Made by a program: the position numbers and the translations under genes | Part shown: piece after piece, positions 1 through 7,437 of the stretch | Layout: every line of letters starts with the position of its first letter | Numbering within the stretch: the first letter of the stretch is position 1 | Assembly (NCBI GenBank): GCA_964640545.1 | Contig: CAZXHL010000083.1 | Coordinates: 1-11,082, forward strand | Length of the DNA stretch: 11,082 nt | Origin: JBGSZX01 sp964640545 | Lineage (GTDB): Bacteria; Bdellovibrionota; UBA2428 | Direction: 5' to 3' | Notes under the pieces: model-generated | Seen by the model: only the letters and a program-made list of their open reading frames with translations | What the model was told of the DNA's origin: nothing | Database searches by the model: none

Positions 1-343
1 TTACAATGTCACGAGCAACAAGTTTCTTGCCTGCGCCCGCTTCTTCGACCTGGTCCGCAATGGCAATCTTATGGCCAGAGGCTAGAATTTTTTCGGCATA
101 GCCTTCAAAACTTCCCACGGGAACACCGCACATGGGAATCGGGTCGGGATGGTTCTTGTTACGTGCTGTGAGTTGAATTTCGAGAATGGGCGCAGCGATT
201 GTGGCATCAACACCAAAGAGTTCATAGAAATCGCCAAGCCTAAAAAACAAAATGGCGCCCGGACATTGGTCCTTAAGGCTCCAATATTGATCATACAAAG
301 GGGTTTTCCAGGCGCTTGATTCTCTGGGAGGTGACACGAGCAT
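1..343 (-). CDS. mutS: DNA mismatch repair protein MutS, N-terminal part (runs off left edge)
   Basis: This is the N-terminal mismatch-recognition domain of MutS, the cytoplasmic ATPase that binds mispaired or looped bases and starts methyl-directed or MutL-dependent repair. The minus-strand frame is open for 114 codons from ATG 343-341 to the window edge. It reads as family sequence throughout: TPLYDQYW near residues 14-21, then LFFRLGDFYELF at 32-43, IPMCGVP further on, and GHKIAIADQVEE near the end. Phe39-Tyr40-Glu41 is the Phe-x-Glu motif that stacks on and hydrogen-bonds to the mismatch. The connector, lever, clamp and ATPase domains lie outside the window. The ATG was chosen because it gives about 13 residues before the conserved start, as is usual; the ribosome site before it is weak. 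The gene is divergent from the esterase. Identity is very secure; the only uncertainty is the exact start. Confidence 0.95.
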   Translation of the reverse strand, partial: MLVSPPRESSAWKTPLYDQYWSLKDQCPGAILFFRLGDFYELFGVDATIAAPILEIQLTARNKNHPDPIPMCGVPVGSFEGYAEKILASGHKIAIADQVEEAGAGKKLVARDIV

Positions 344-467
344 CCCAGGCTTATAACGACTCACGCTAGGGGGGTCTAGAAGAGAATCGCATAAGGCGAC
401 GCGTCAACGCTTTGAAAGCTCGTAAAAATTGTTATTGAATCTGGGCAGGGAAAAATTAGGGGGGCTT
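344..467. promoter_or_regulatory. Divergent mutS / esterase intergenic region
   Basis: These 124 bases separate two divergent start codons, so promoters for both should lie here. I see no convincing pair of sigma-70 boxes in either direction. A TTGAAA at 412-417 (plus) and a TTGACG at 407-402 (minus) resemble -35 boxes, but neither has a good -10 at the right distance. A G-run AGGGGGG at 458-464 lies just before the chosen esterase start and probably acts as its ribosome binding site. A second G-run at 369-374 has no obvious role. Confidence 0.4.
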
Positions 468-1451
468 ATGGGACGCGTTCAAGTGAAAATGGGACTACGT
501 AATATCTTACAGGGATCGTTGCTGCTTTTCGGCGTCACCCAAATCCCTCACCTAGCTGAAGCCAAACCCTTCACCAATATCCGTCCCGTAATGAACCAGA
601 CTCAGCCATCCGGTGTCAGGTGCTTTGAGCAGAGCTCGAAGATTTTATCCAAACGTGTGAGCTATTGCCTCGATCGTAGCCGCCCCGACCTCCCTCAAAA
701 AGCAGGAGAGCCCGTCATCTATTTTTTCCACGGCATTGGTGGAGGCACATCGAGCTGGAAAGAGAACGGATACGAAGAATCGCTGAGAATACTTTCCACT
801 GAGGAAAATTTTCCTCCTTTCACAGTGGTGAGTTTTGATACTAGTGATTTGAGTTTTTTTAGTGATGCTGGTGGTGAGACTCGCGGCAGCCGAGCTTACG
901 AATCATGGTTCATAGAAGAGTTAGTTCCTCACATTGAAAAAATGCATGGACTTTGTTCCGAAAGAAAGTGCCGAGGCACCGCGGGAGTTTCCATGGGCGG
1001 TTTGGGCGCTCTCAAAACAGCCTTGAGACATTCCGACAAATTCCGATTTGCTGCAGCCAACTCTCCGGCACTAGTTCCCTTCAATCCCTGGGAAAGCAAC
1101 ATGCTTTGGAATGATTATTTCTCCAGAAATGAAGTAGGGTTGCTGCAAGGACGTTTGCTACTTCAATCAGCCCGAGATGTGTTCACGAATTGGGATCTTG
1201 GAAACTATAACGACCCCTCTTGGCTCGTTGGCAGTTTTGAAGATTTAGAAATGTTTCCTGAGCTATATTTCGATGTCGGCGGCAAAGATTACTTTGGATT
1301 CCATGAAGGTTTCGGCAGATTTCAAAACGCCTTAAACCGACGCGGGATCACCTACGAGAGTTACTTCGATCCCAACGGAAGCCACGAACTTTTTTGGGAT
1401 AGAAGATGGTGGTTGATGAGATTTTTGAAGCGCAAAGTTCAAGAGCTATAG
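468..1451 (+). CDS. Secreted serine esterase, alpha/beta hydrolase of the esterase D (PF00756-like) type
   Basis: This is a probable exported carboxylesterase or acyl hydrolase. From ATG 468 it has 327 residues: a signal peptide (basic start MGRVQVK, hydrophobic stretch around ILQGSLLLFGV, cleavage after AEA at about residue 32), then a hydrolase domain. The oxyanion region reads YFFHGIGGG, the nucleophile elbow is GVSMGG with Ser175, Asp274 lies in VGGKD and His306 in NGSHE, giving a complete catalytic triad in the usual order. Four cysteines (52, 67, 163, 168) could form two disulfides outside the cytoplasm. ATG 468 is preferred because AGGGGGG ends 3 bases upstream; a TTG at 429 or ATG 489 is possible, and 489 would still keep the signal peptide. 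It stands alone, divergent from mutS and convergent with the next gene. The natural substrate cannot be told from sequence. The hydrolase call is firm; the start is moderately sure. Confidence 0.88.
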   Translation: MGRVQVKMGLRNILQGSLLLFGVTQIPHLAEAKPFTNIRPVMNQTQPSGVRCFEQSSKILSKRVSYCLDRSRPDLPQKAGEPVIYFFHGIGGGTSSWKENGYEESLRILSTEENFPPFTVVSFDTSDLSFFSDAGGETRGSRAYESWFIEELVPHIEKMHGLCSERKCRGTAGVSMGGLGALKTALRHSDKFRFAAANSPALVPFNPWESNMLWNDYFSRNEVGLLQGRLLLQSARDVFTNWDLGNYNDPSWLVGSFEDLEMFPELYFDVGGKDYFGFHEGFGRFQNALNRRGITYESYFDPNGSHELFWDRRWWLMRFLKRKVQEL

Positions 1452-1483
1452 AACTCAAACACGTCTAGATGAAGAGATTCGAA

Positions 1484-2389
1484 TTAGTCAGCTAGCTGAA
1501 AATCATGAAGCAAAGATTGATGTCCGGCAGGAGTTTCACCGAAAGCGCCCGACTTCAAATCTTCCAGCAATTTCACCTTATCAGCTCCCCAGACAAACGT
1601 TCCTCTATAGGCTTGATTCTCTGATGCTTTGGTCAATTGCACGGAAGGAATGGGAGCTACTCTAACTTCTCCAATTTCTCTCTGCACTTTTTCAATTTCT
1701 GGTGAAAGCGATTTCCAAGATGGATTCATAAAGGTCCAAGAGAAAAATGAACAGTTTTCACAACCATCGGTGAGAACCTGCTCAGGAGTTGGCAACCGGT
1801 CGTATTGTGTTTGCCATTCGACGACTCCCGCATGGTAGTTCCAAACACGATCGTGATAAAACTTTTCTAGGATCTTCGTCGCCTCCTCTGAGGTTTCGAA
1901 AAATTGCCCCACAACATACGGTTGCTGAGACACGAAACCTGCCACCTTATCTGGAGGAAACGACTGCATGGCTGCTGGCCCCAAATCATCAGCGAGCCTA
2001 TTGAAAAGCGTTCCGTTGATGACGATTGTGTGATGCCCCGACGCTAGTCTTTGGCCCTCATCTGAGATATTCTGCATCACCCAAAAACCTTTGTTGTAAG
2101 TGGAGAGTAAGGCTTCCGCTAAGTCGGAATATCCGCCCACAACAAGATCCAATTCTTTGTTGCCCATAACCTGAACATGGCCAGTAGGTTTAAAAACCGA
2201 GGCAAGCTCGGGCCTCTTGACGACAATGGGGTCCGTAATATGCGTTCCGTAGTGAACTAGGCTATCGTCGCCCGTGATTCTACCCAATACTTTAAATAGG
2301 CGAGTCTGACATACCGACGGTGCAGAAAGCGAAACTGGAATTTCTACAAAGAGAAATCCCAGCCAAACAATGAATATTGAAAGTTTCAT
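1484..2389 (-). CDS. Exported protein of unknown function with a CxxC motif
   Basis: I do not recognise a family. The 301-residue product starts with a clear Sec signal peptide: MKLSIFIVWLGFLFV, with a likely cut after SLSA at residue 23. The mature part is soluble-looking, with no further membrane segment. It has only three cysteines, Cys27 near the mature N-terminus and Cys210-x-x-Cys213 in GCENCSFF, plus several histidines (GHH at 118-120, YH in KFYHD and NYH). A structural disulfide or metal site is possible but unproven. It is not a lipoprotein by eye, since Cys27 is not in a lipobox. The start lies 13 bases after the stop of the Gly-rich gene on the same strand and has no clear ribosome site of its own, so it is probably co-transcribed and perhaps translationally coupled. 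It converges with the esterase, leaving a 32-base gap without an obvious terminator. Confidence 0.8.
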   Translation of the reverse strand: MKLSIFIVWLGFLFVEIPVSLSAPSVCQTRLFKVLGRITGDDSLVHYGTHITDPIVVKRPELASVFKPTGHVQVMGNKELDLVVGGYSDLAEALLSTYNKGFWVMQNISDEGQRLASGHHTIVINGTLFNRLADDLGPAAMQSFPPDKVAGFVSQQPYVVGQFFETSEEATKILEKFYHDRVWNYHAGVVEWQTQYDRLPTPEQVLTDGCENCSFFSWTFMNPSWKSLSPEIEKVQREIGEVRVAPIPSVQLTKASENQAYRGTFVWGADKVKLLEDLKSGAFGETPAGHQSLLHDFQLAD

Positions 2390-2402
2390 TTTTGCGAATG
2401 AA

Positions 2403-4301
2403 TTACTTGCTGTAATTTACACCCAAATTGAAATTTAACCCGCTGCCTCCGCTATGCGAAGAATATGGAGGATAAAAATATCCCGAACCTTGTGACTGAT
2501 ACATTCCAGAAGAATAGTACCCGCCTGCTCCAGCTCCCTGAATTCCATTCAAACTAGATGCAGCCATTTGAGCTGCCATATAAGACTGGTAACTCTTACC
2601 GTAAAGTTTGTTGAGGTTTTGCAGATCCTGCTGGTAGCGCTCTTGAGCTTTTTGAGCTTGAGTCGCCTGTCTTTGGATCATTTGAGCTTGTTGCTGCATT
2701 TGTTGCGCTAACATCGCCGCTTGCTGTGCACTTTGTTGAGAGGCTCCACTTCCATAGAAAGGAGTTTGTCCGTATTGCCCGCCAGGACCCCACTGACCGT
2801 ATTGGTTTCCATATGGCATTCCATTCGCGCCGACACCGTTACCCATGTAACCGTTCGGACTATACCAACCATTACCACCGCCAGCTGTTCCGTAAGGACC
2901 AGGCATTCCACCTGCAGCGCCATAAGGTCCGCCCGCTCCGCCAGCTCCATAAGGATATCCATTGCCATAACCTGCGCCACCTGGACCGCCCCAACCGTTA
3001 CCGCCGCCCGCTGTTCCATAAGGACCAGGCATTCCACCCGCTCCGCCGATACCGCCAGCTCCCGCAATTCCGCGTCCGCCAGCACCTGCGCCCCATGGAT
3101 TTCCACCGATGCGACCACCGCCGCCGAAGCCGCCGTGACCCATGCCACCAGCTCCAGGCCCGCCCCATGGACCGCCAGCCCAGCCGCCGTTACCGGGGCA
3201 ATAACCAATTCCACACGCACCACCGTGACCTGTGTAGCCATAACCGCCGCCACCGTAGTAACCGCCGCCACCGCCGCCGTATCCACCAGCGCCGTAACCA
3301 TAACCACCACCGCCGGAACCCCAGCCTTGCGAGCCAGCCGTTACTGCACTTGGGAAGCCAAGATCTTTGTTGTATTGAATCGCAAGTCTCGCGTTAGACG
3401 CTTGGCGTTTGTGTGCATCGTTCATCACCCACAAAGGTCCAATAGTTTTTGTAAGTCCCAAAACCGTATTGGCCAAAGTGTCATACCATTTGTTTTGTTG
3501 TTGAATAATGATCGGACCGCCTGGCTGTCCGCAGTATCCACCTTGGTAATGAATACCAGCTTGCGCATAAGATGCGTATTCCGCCTGAGTCATACGACGT
3601 CGCATGTCCAAACCTGCTTTTTCACATTCACGAATGATTTGTTTCGCAAAGTTTTTAAGAGCACTCTCACTATTTGTGGTGTCACGAACTTCAAGCACAC
3701 GACACGCAAATCTCACGTCATTTGATTCTTGATCAGCATATTCACAAGGATCCTCCGAATAACTACTGTCTCCCGAAGAAGATCCAAAGAAGGCATCAAG
3801 TGCGGAGAAGTTACCAACGCCGTCTGCGGCTGATGAGTCACCCGCTAAAGAATCATGTAGGTCATCACGAACCGCTTCACAGCGATCTTTGAACTTGGAA
3901 AGTCCATTGTTGTCTCGTCTAATTTGTGCCAACAAAAACATTTCACATAAAGGGTTTACATATCCCTTATTTGCGAAAGATCTGCGGTATCCATAATCTT
4001 CAACCTCAAGACCATCCCATTGCCCTTGAAGCCTGTTATCCCTATCAAAGGCATTGCCCCTAGGTAAGTGTTTCGCCCATCCACAAACACCAACGATCGC
4101 TGCACGGTCGACGTCTGAATCAGCAAATTCTTTTTCTGGACCTGTTTTGCGTCTGTTACTATCGTCTTTTTCTTCTACGGGTGCTTTAGCAAATGGGTCG
4201 TCGCCATCGGCAAACGCCGTGGGGATATCTTGAACTCCAACAACCCAAAGGCCCGCAAACATTGCAAGGCGTGTAAATCTCAAAAAGATACGTGGCATCA
4301 T
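2403..4301 (-). CDS. Large exported Gly-rich protein of unknown function
   Basis: This 632-residue protein is probably secreted or surface-located. It has a signal peptide (MMPRIFLRFTRLAMFAG, likely cut after TAFA at residue 31); an acidic, charged cysteine-containing domain at about 32-315 (Cys73, 119, 141, 186, 200, 226, 257); a Gly/Tyr/Ala/Pro-rich block at about 323-520 with runs of glycine; a Gln-rich stretch at 521-565 (QQSAQQAAMLAQQMQQQ) likely to form a long helix or coiled coil; and a Ser/Gly/Tyr tail ending LNFNLGVNYSK. A 17-residue segment (AGGMPGPYGTAGGGNGW) occurs twice, at 421-437 and 463-479. A strong ribosome site, AGGGAGAGG, lies at 4313-4305; the next codon is also ATG and fits the spacing about as well. 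It leads a probable two-gene unit with the CxxC protein. Adhesin, matrix or envelope scaffold roles are possible, but no catalytic motif is visible. The reading frame is secure because signal peptide, ribosome site and domain order agree. Confidence 0.88.
   Translation of the reverse strand: MMPRIFLRFTRLAMFAGLWVVGVQDIPTAFADGDDPFAKAPVEEKDDSNRRKTGPEKEFADSDVDRAAIVGVCGWAKHLPRGNAFDRDNRLQGQWDGLEVEDYGYRRSFANKGYVNPLCEMFLLAQIRRDNNGLSKFKDRCEAVRDDLHDSLAGDSSAADGVGNFSALDAFFGSSSGDSSYSEDPCEYADQESNDVRFACRVLEVRDTTNSESALKNFAKQIIRECEKAGLDMRRRMTQAEYASYAQAGIHYQGGYCGQPGGPIIIQQQNKWYDTLANTVLGLTKTIGPLWVMNDAHKRQASNARLAIQYNKDLGFPSAVTAGSQGWGSGGGGYGYGAGGYGGGGGGYYGGGGYGYTGHGGACGIGYCPGNGGWAGGPWGGPGAGGMGHGGFGGGGRIGGNPWGAGAGGRGIAGAGGIGGAGGMPGPYGTAGGGNGWGGPGGAGYGNGYPYGAGGAGGPYGAAGGMPGPYGTAGGGNGWYSPNGYMGNGVGANGMPYGNQYGQWGPGGQYGQTPFYGSGASQQSAQQAAMLAQQMQQQAQMIQRQATQAQKAQERYQQDLQNLNKLYGKSYQSYMAAQMAASSLNGIQGAGAGGYYSSGMYQSQGSGYFYPPYSSHSGGSGLNFNLGVNYSK
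2865..3041 (-). repeat. Internal 51-base direct repeat, 126-base period, in the Gly-rich gene
   Basis: Two copies, 2991-3041 and 2865-2915, encode the identical 17-residue segment AGGMPGPYGTAGGGNGW. They differ at several third-codon positions, so the protein sequence is held more tightly than the DNA. The period is 42 codons. The sequence between the copies is also Gly/Tyr/Pro-rich but less alike. Confidence 0.8.
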
Positions 4302-4304
4302 ATA

Positions 4305-4313
4305 CCTCTCCCT
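4305..4313 (-). promoter_or_regulatory. Strong ribosome binding site of the Gly-rich gene
   Basis: On the minus strand AGGGAGAGG lies 3 bases before the first ATG and 6 before the second, a purine-rich match to the 16S rRNA tail. It is the best ribosome site in the window and suggests high translation. Confidence 0.65.
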
Positions 4314-4328
4314 AGTCTCCAGTTTAGC

Positions 4329-4355
4329 CTATCGGTAGAATTTAATGTAAACTTA
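4329..4355 (-). promoter_or_regulatory. Candidate FliA (sigma-28)-like promoter of the Gly-rich gene
   Basis: Read on the minus strand, TAAG (4355-4352), 15 bases, then ACCGATAG (4336-4329). The FliA consensus is TAAA-N15-GCCGATAA, so 9 of 12 positions match at exact spacing. Transcription would begin near 4322, leaving a leader of about 20 bases that holds the ribosome site. No better sigma-70 pair is seen in this direction. The match is made by eye only and a chance match is possible. Confidence 0.4.
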
Positions 4356-4370
4356 AGGTTAGTATGGTTT

Positions 4371-4376
4371 AGGGGG
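4371..4376 (+). promoter_or_regulatory. Ribosome binding site of the histidine kinase gene
   Basis: AGGGGG followed by AAAA and then ATG at 4381. It supports this ATG over the two further ATG codons at positions 3 and 4 of the reading frame. The promoter of the operon must lie in the 79-base divergent gap; TATGGT at about 4363 is a possible -10, without a good -35. Confidence 0.5.
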
Positions 4377-4380
4377 AAAA

Positions 4381-6048
4381 ATGACCATGATGACCGGGGA
4401 CAAGCGCGCGAGTTTTCGAAAGAGAACCTCTATATTCTTGATATTAATGCTTTTTATTAGCTGCACGGGTCTTGCTCTCATGAGCCTCTCCCAAGATGCC
4501 ATCAGCGAAGCAAGTGTCAAAATTCGTGAGGTCTTAGTTCCCTCAGGAAAATTGATTGAAAACGCCAAAAGAGAAATGGATCTTCAGATTCATGAACTCA
4601 GTTTGCTCGACACATTCAATGCCCCGCACAACAGCCCCCTAGAAAACCAACAACGCGCCCTCCTGCGCCTCAGTCCTTCAATCCAAGCCCTTCTGAGTCT
4701 TCACGCCAGTCCAGAATTCCCAAAAGTCTTCAGCCGAGTCTTCGCACCATGGACGGAAAGCGTCCTTTTATATAAATCAAAAATTTCCGAATACAAAAGT
4801 TTCAAAGAAGCCACTAACGACCTCGTTATATTAAGAGACAAAACCCGGCTACTGCAAAGAGCCATCGATCGCGAATTGAATGTTCAACTTCTAAACCTCG
4901 ATGAATCCACGCAACGACACATGCAGTTTTGGATCCTAGCGTTGGTGCTTTCTTTTATTGCCTCTACAATTTTTGCAAGACTTGTTTGGAAATGGGTCAG
5001 TCCTCTTACGGAACTGGACACGCTATTGAAAGGGTCTCTTAAAAAAAATGAACTTCCGCAGCTTCCGTCTTTTGTGGGAAGTGGCCTTAGCTCCGCACCC
5101 AGCGAAATTCTAAACCTCACCGAAACTCTCCGCGATCATTTGATGAATTTCGAGCGCCAACGAAAAGAACACAACATCCGAGAAGAACGTCTCTCTGATG
5201 CGGACCGGTCTCTTTCCACCCTTTTTGCTGCTATCTCTCACCTGCTTCGTTACAACCAAGAATTGATTGATGCTCTTATCAAGAAAGAACGGCTAGCTTC
5301 GATGAGCGAAGTTGCAGCTCAGCTTGCTCATGAAATTCGCAATCCCCTAAATAGCATGAGCCTAAAGCTTGAAATGCTCAAAGAAGAGCTCAGCCAAGAA
5401 AATGCCGAAGTGATCGATCGCGTGATTGACGAAATTGATCGCCTAGACGCTCTCACCGAGAGCCATCTTAGCGAAACCAGAAATTACTACAAAGGATCGT
5501 GGCCGCTACTGCTTAAAGACACTGGATCTTATTCGGCAGGCACACTCATTGATGAATTAAAAACATTGATGAGTGAAACCTTTAAAAAAGAGAAGATTGA
5601 CTTTGATTGCAAGATCAACCCCGAGCTCTTGAAACAAGAACTTCAGATTCCAAAAAGTGTTTTAAAGTCGGCTTTGATCAATTTGATAAAGAACTCCCAA
5701 GAAGCCATCGCGAGCCTCGGAGAATCCAACGGTAAGCGCATTATCGAAATAGAAGTTATTCGAGAAGTCGATCAATGGAAATTCCAGATCAAAGATACGG
5801 GTTGTGGTTTTCCGAAAGCGTTCAAGAATGACCCTATTAAGATTTTTAGAACAAGCAAGGAACATGGTTCAGGACTAGGCCTTGTGACCGCACAAAAAAT
5901 GCTCGATGCCTACAAAGGCAAACTCGCCCTACTCACTCCCACTTCACCTTTTTCAACAATGTGGGAAATCCAAATTACAGAACCTAGTGTCGCCGAGCAC
6001 AAAGCTCATTCGGCCAAAACCCTTTCCCGAATTGGAGATCTCTCATGA
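4381..6048 (+). CDS. Membrane sensor histidine kinase, NtrB/ZraS-like
   Basis: This 555-residue inner-membrane kinase phosphorylates itself on histidine and passes the phosphate to the response regulator encoded next. It has two membrane segments, at about 16-37 and 183-203, which enclose a periplasmic sensor of roughly 145 residues. That region looks mostly helical and matches no sensor family I recognise. A HAMP-like linker follows (from PLTEL at about 208) with a predicted helical stretch to about 300. The kinase core is complete: H box AAQLAHEIRNPL with His317, N box NLIKNSQEA (Asn434 and Asn438), G1 box DTGCGF (472-477) and G2 box GSGLGL (496-501). The last 4 bases (ATGA) overlap the regulator start, so the two are translationally coupled. 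The signal sensed is unknown. The kinase assignment is very secure. Confidence 0.93.
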   Translation: MTMMTGDKRASFRKRTSIFLILMLFISCTGLALMSLSQDAISEASVKIREVLVPSGKLIENAKREMDLQIHELSLLDTFNAPHNSPLENQQRALLRLSPSIQALLSLHASPEFPKVFSRVFAPWTESVLLYKSKISEYKSFKEATNDLVILRDKTRLLQRAIDRELNVQLLNLDESTQRHMQFWILALVLSFIASTIFARLVWKWVSPLTELDTLLKGSLKKNELPQLPSFVGSGLSSAPSEILNLTETLRDHLMNFERQRKEHNIREERLSDADRSLSTLFAAISHLLRYNQELIDALIKKERLASMSEVAAQLAHEIRNPLNSMSLKLEMLKEELSQENAEVIDRVIDEIDRLDALTESHLSETRNYYKGSWPLLLKDTGSYSAGTLIDELKTLMSETFKKEKIDFDCKINPELLKQELQIPKSVLKSALINLIKNSQEAIASLGESNGKRIIEIEVIREVDQWKFQIKDTGCGFPKAFKNDPIKIFRTSKEHGSGLGLVTAQKMLDAYKGKLALLTPTSPFSTMWEIQITEPSVAEHKAHSAKTLSRIGDLS

Positions 6049-7367
6049 TTCTAATAGTTGATGATGACCACGAAAACAGAACTAGCCTTAAACAAGTCCT
6101 TCAAAAAGACAAATGGGAATGCCTCGAGGCTGAGAATGGGCACGATGCCCTCCAGATCCTAAGAGACAACAAAGACATTCAAGTCTTGATCACCGATATG
6201 CAGATGCCTGGCATCAACGGCCTTGAGCTTTTACAAATGTGCCGCAACATTCGGCCTGACGTGCAACGCCTGCTCATCACAGCCTTCGGAACCATCGAAG
6301 CCACGGTCGAAGCTATGAGAGCAGGCGCCTTTGATGTGCTCACCAAACCTGTAAAGGTTAAAGCCATACGAGATACCGTCAAAGATCTCTATGCGAGATC
6401 GCCTCGAGGTCTTCCTCAGGCCCAAATAGCGCCTCTCAACTCCAATCAATTCTCACCTGCTTATGCCAGACTTAGTGAAACCCTAAGGCGGGCTGCTGCA
6501 GCTGAAGCTTCGGTTTTGCTTTCTGGTGAAAGTGGAACAGGGAAAACTTTTCTTGCCAAACTTTTGCACGAGACATCCCCCCGCAGAGAAAAGCCATTTG
6601 TCATTTTGAACTGTGCCGCGATACCAGCGGATCTTCTTGAGAGTGAATTATTCGGATATGAAAAAGGCGCCTTCACCGGAGCCTCACGTTCTCAAGATGG
6701 AAAAATTGCGGCGGCCCAAGGCGGGACTTTGGTCCTCGATGAAATTGGGGACATGAGCTTGGCGCTTCAAGCGAAACTCTTACAATTCATTCAAGAGAGA
6801 AAATTTTACAAATTAGGATCGAACAAAGAAGTCTCCGTTGATCTTCGAATCATCTCCGCCAGTCATCGCAACCTTTCGGAGCTTGTCAAAGAAGGACGCT
6901 TTCGTGAAGATTTGCTCTATAGACTTAAAGTCATTGATATCGAAGTCCCGTCCTTGAGAGAACGCAAACAAGATTTGCTGTGGCTCATTCCCAATCTTTT
7001 GGATTCACTCGCAGAGAAGAACAAGCTGCCTCCAACGAGACTCAGCCATGAGGCCTTAGCGAAACTCTGGAGTTATGATTGGCCCGGAAATATTCGGGAG
7101 CTGGAAAACGTCTTGGAAAGCACCTTAGTGCTTTGCTCAAAAGAAGTGCTTCGCGACGGAACGATCGGATCGGATCAACTGCCGGAGACTTTCCAGAATG
7201 AGAACTCCAGCGAAATGCCCCAGATATCGGACCTCGCGACGATCGAAAGACAAGCTATCAATCAAGCCCTCACCCTATGTGGTGGCAAACGCAAATTAGC
7301 GGCGAGCTTACTCGGAATCAGCGAACGCACGCTCTATAGAGTTTTGGGGGCTGAGAAGTCGATTTAG
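6045..7367 (+). CDS. Sigma-54-dependent response regulator, NtrC family
   Basis: This 440-residue cytoplasmic activator drives transcription by sigma-54 RNA polymerase when phosphorylated by the kinase before it. The receiver domain (1-115) has the acidic pocket Asp6-Asp7-Asp8, the phosphate acceptor Asp51 in ITDMQMPG, Thr79 in LITAF and Lys101 in KPV. The AAA+ domain (about 135-365) has Walker A GESGTGKT (161-168), the sigma-54-contacting loop GAFTGA (208-213), Walker B LVLDEIGD with Asp232-Glu233, and the arginine-finger region FREDLLYRL. A Fis-type helix-turn-helix at about 400-435 ends in LAASLLGISERTLYRVL, so DNA binding is intact. Every activity motif is present. I found no clear -24/-12 promoter in the non-coding parts of the window, so its targets may lie elsewhere. 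A nitrogen role is not shown. Confidence 0.95.
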   Translation: MILIVDDDHENRTSLKQVLQKDKWECLEAENGHDALQILRDNKDIQVLITDMQMPGINGLELLQMCRNIRPDVQRLLITAFGTIEATVEAMRAGAFDVLTKPVKVKAIRDTVKDLYARSPRGLPQAQIAPLNSNQFSPAYARLSETLRRAAAAEASVLLSGESGTGKTFLAKLLHETSPRREKPFVILNCAAIPADLLESELFGYEKGAFTGASRSQDGKIAAAQGGTLVLDEIGDMSLALQAKLLQFIQERKFYKLGSNKEVSVDLRIISASHRNLSELVKEGRFREDLLYRLKVIDIEVPSLRERKQDLLWLIPNLLDSLAEKNKLPPTRLSHEALAKLWSYDWPGNIRELENVLESTLVLCSKEVLRDGTIGSDQLPETFQNENSSEMPQISDLATIERQAINQALTLCGGKRKLAASLLGISERTLYRVLGAEKSI

Positions 7368-7414
7368 TTTTCATCTCCAAAATTTTAGCGATTTAACCAA
7401 ATCTTTATCTTAGA

Positions 7415-7437
7415 GAGCGCAAAGTCGCTCGATTTTT
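7415..7437 (+). terminator. Weak candidate terminator after the two-component operon
   Basis: GAGCG (7415-7419), a 6-base loop, CGCTC (7426-7430), then GATTTTT. The stem has only 5 pairs, so termination would be weak and some readthrough into the dehydrogenase gene is plausible. A second stem, TCGAT/ATCGA (7429-7433 with 7440-7444), overlaps it and cannot form at the same time. Confidence 0.35.

Noticed and set aside
82..294. Minus-strand open frame of 70 codons
   Set aside because: It is in a different register from mutS, whose conserved N-terminal motifs fill the same bases; the short frame has no family resemblance.
385..407. TTGACG as a -35 box of mutS on the minus strand
   Set aside because: No acceptable -10 box occurs 16-18 bases downstream.
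1488..1499. Perfect 12-base palindrome TCAGCTAGCTGA at the convergent gene junction
   Set aside because: It lies in the last codons of the CxxC gene, has no loop or T-run, and could be chance; not called as terminator or site.
2708..3310. Minus-strand 200-codon open frame inside the Gly-rich gene
   Set aside because: It is a Val/Ala/Thr-rich shifted reading of the same repeats. The longer frame has the signal peptide, ribosome site and ordered domains.
2880..3320. Repeated CCGCC/ACC units that look array-like
   Set aside because: There are no equal-length repeats with unique spacers; this is glycine-codon repetition within a coding frame, so not a CRISPR array.
2721..3725. Long plus-strand open frames (also 2726-3397) opposite the Gly-rich gene
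   Set aside because: They are Thr/Ser/Arg- or His/Arg-rich readings of the repeated glycine codons of the other strand. Lack of stops follows from the biased composition, and they have no ribosome site or plausible domain.
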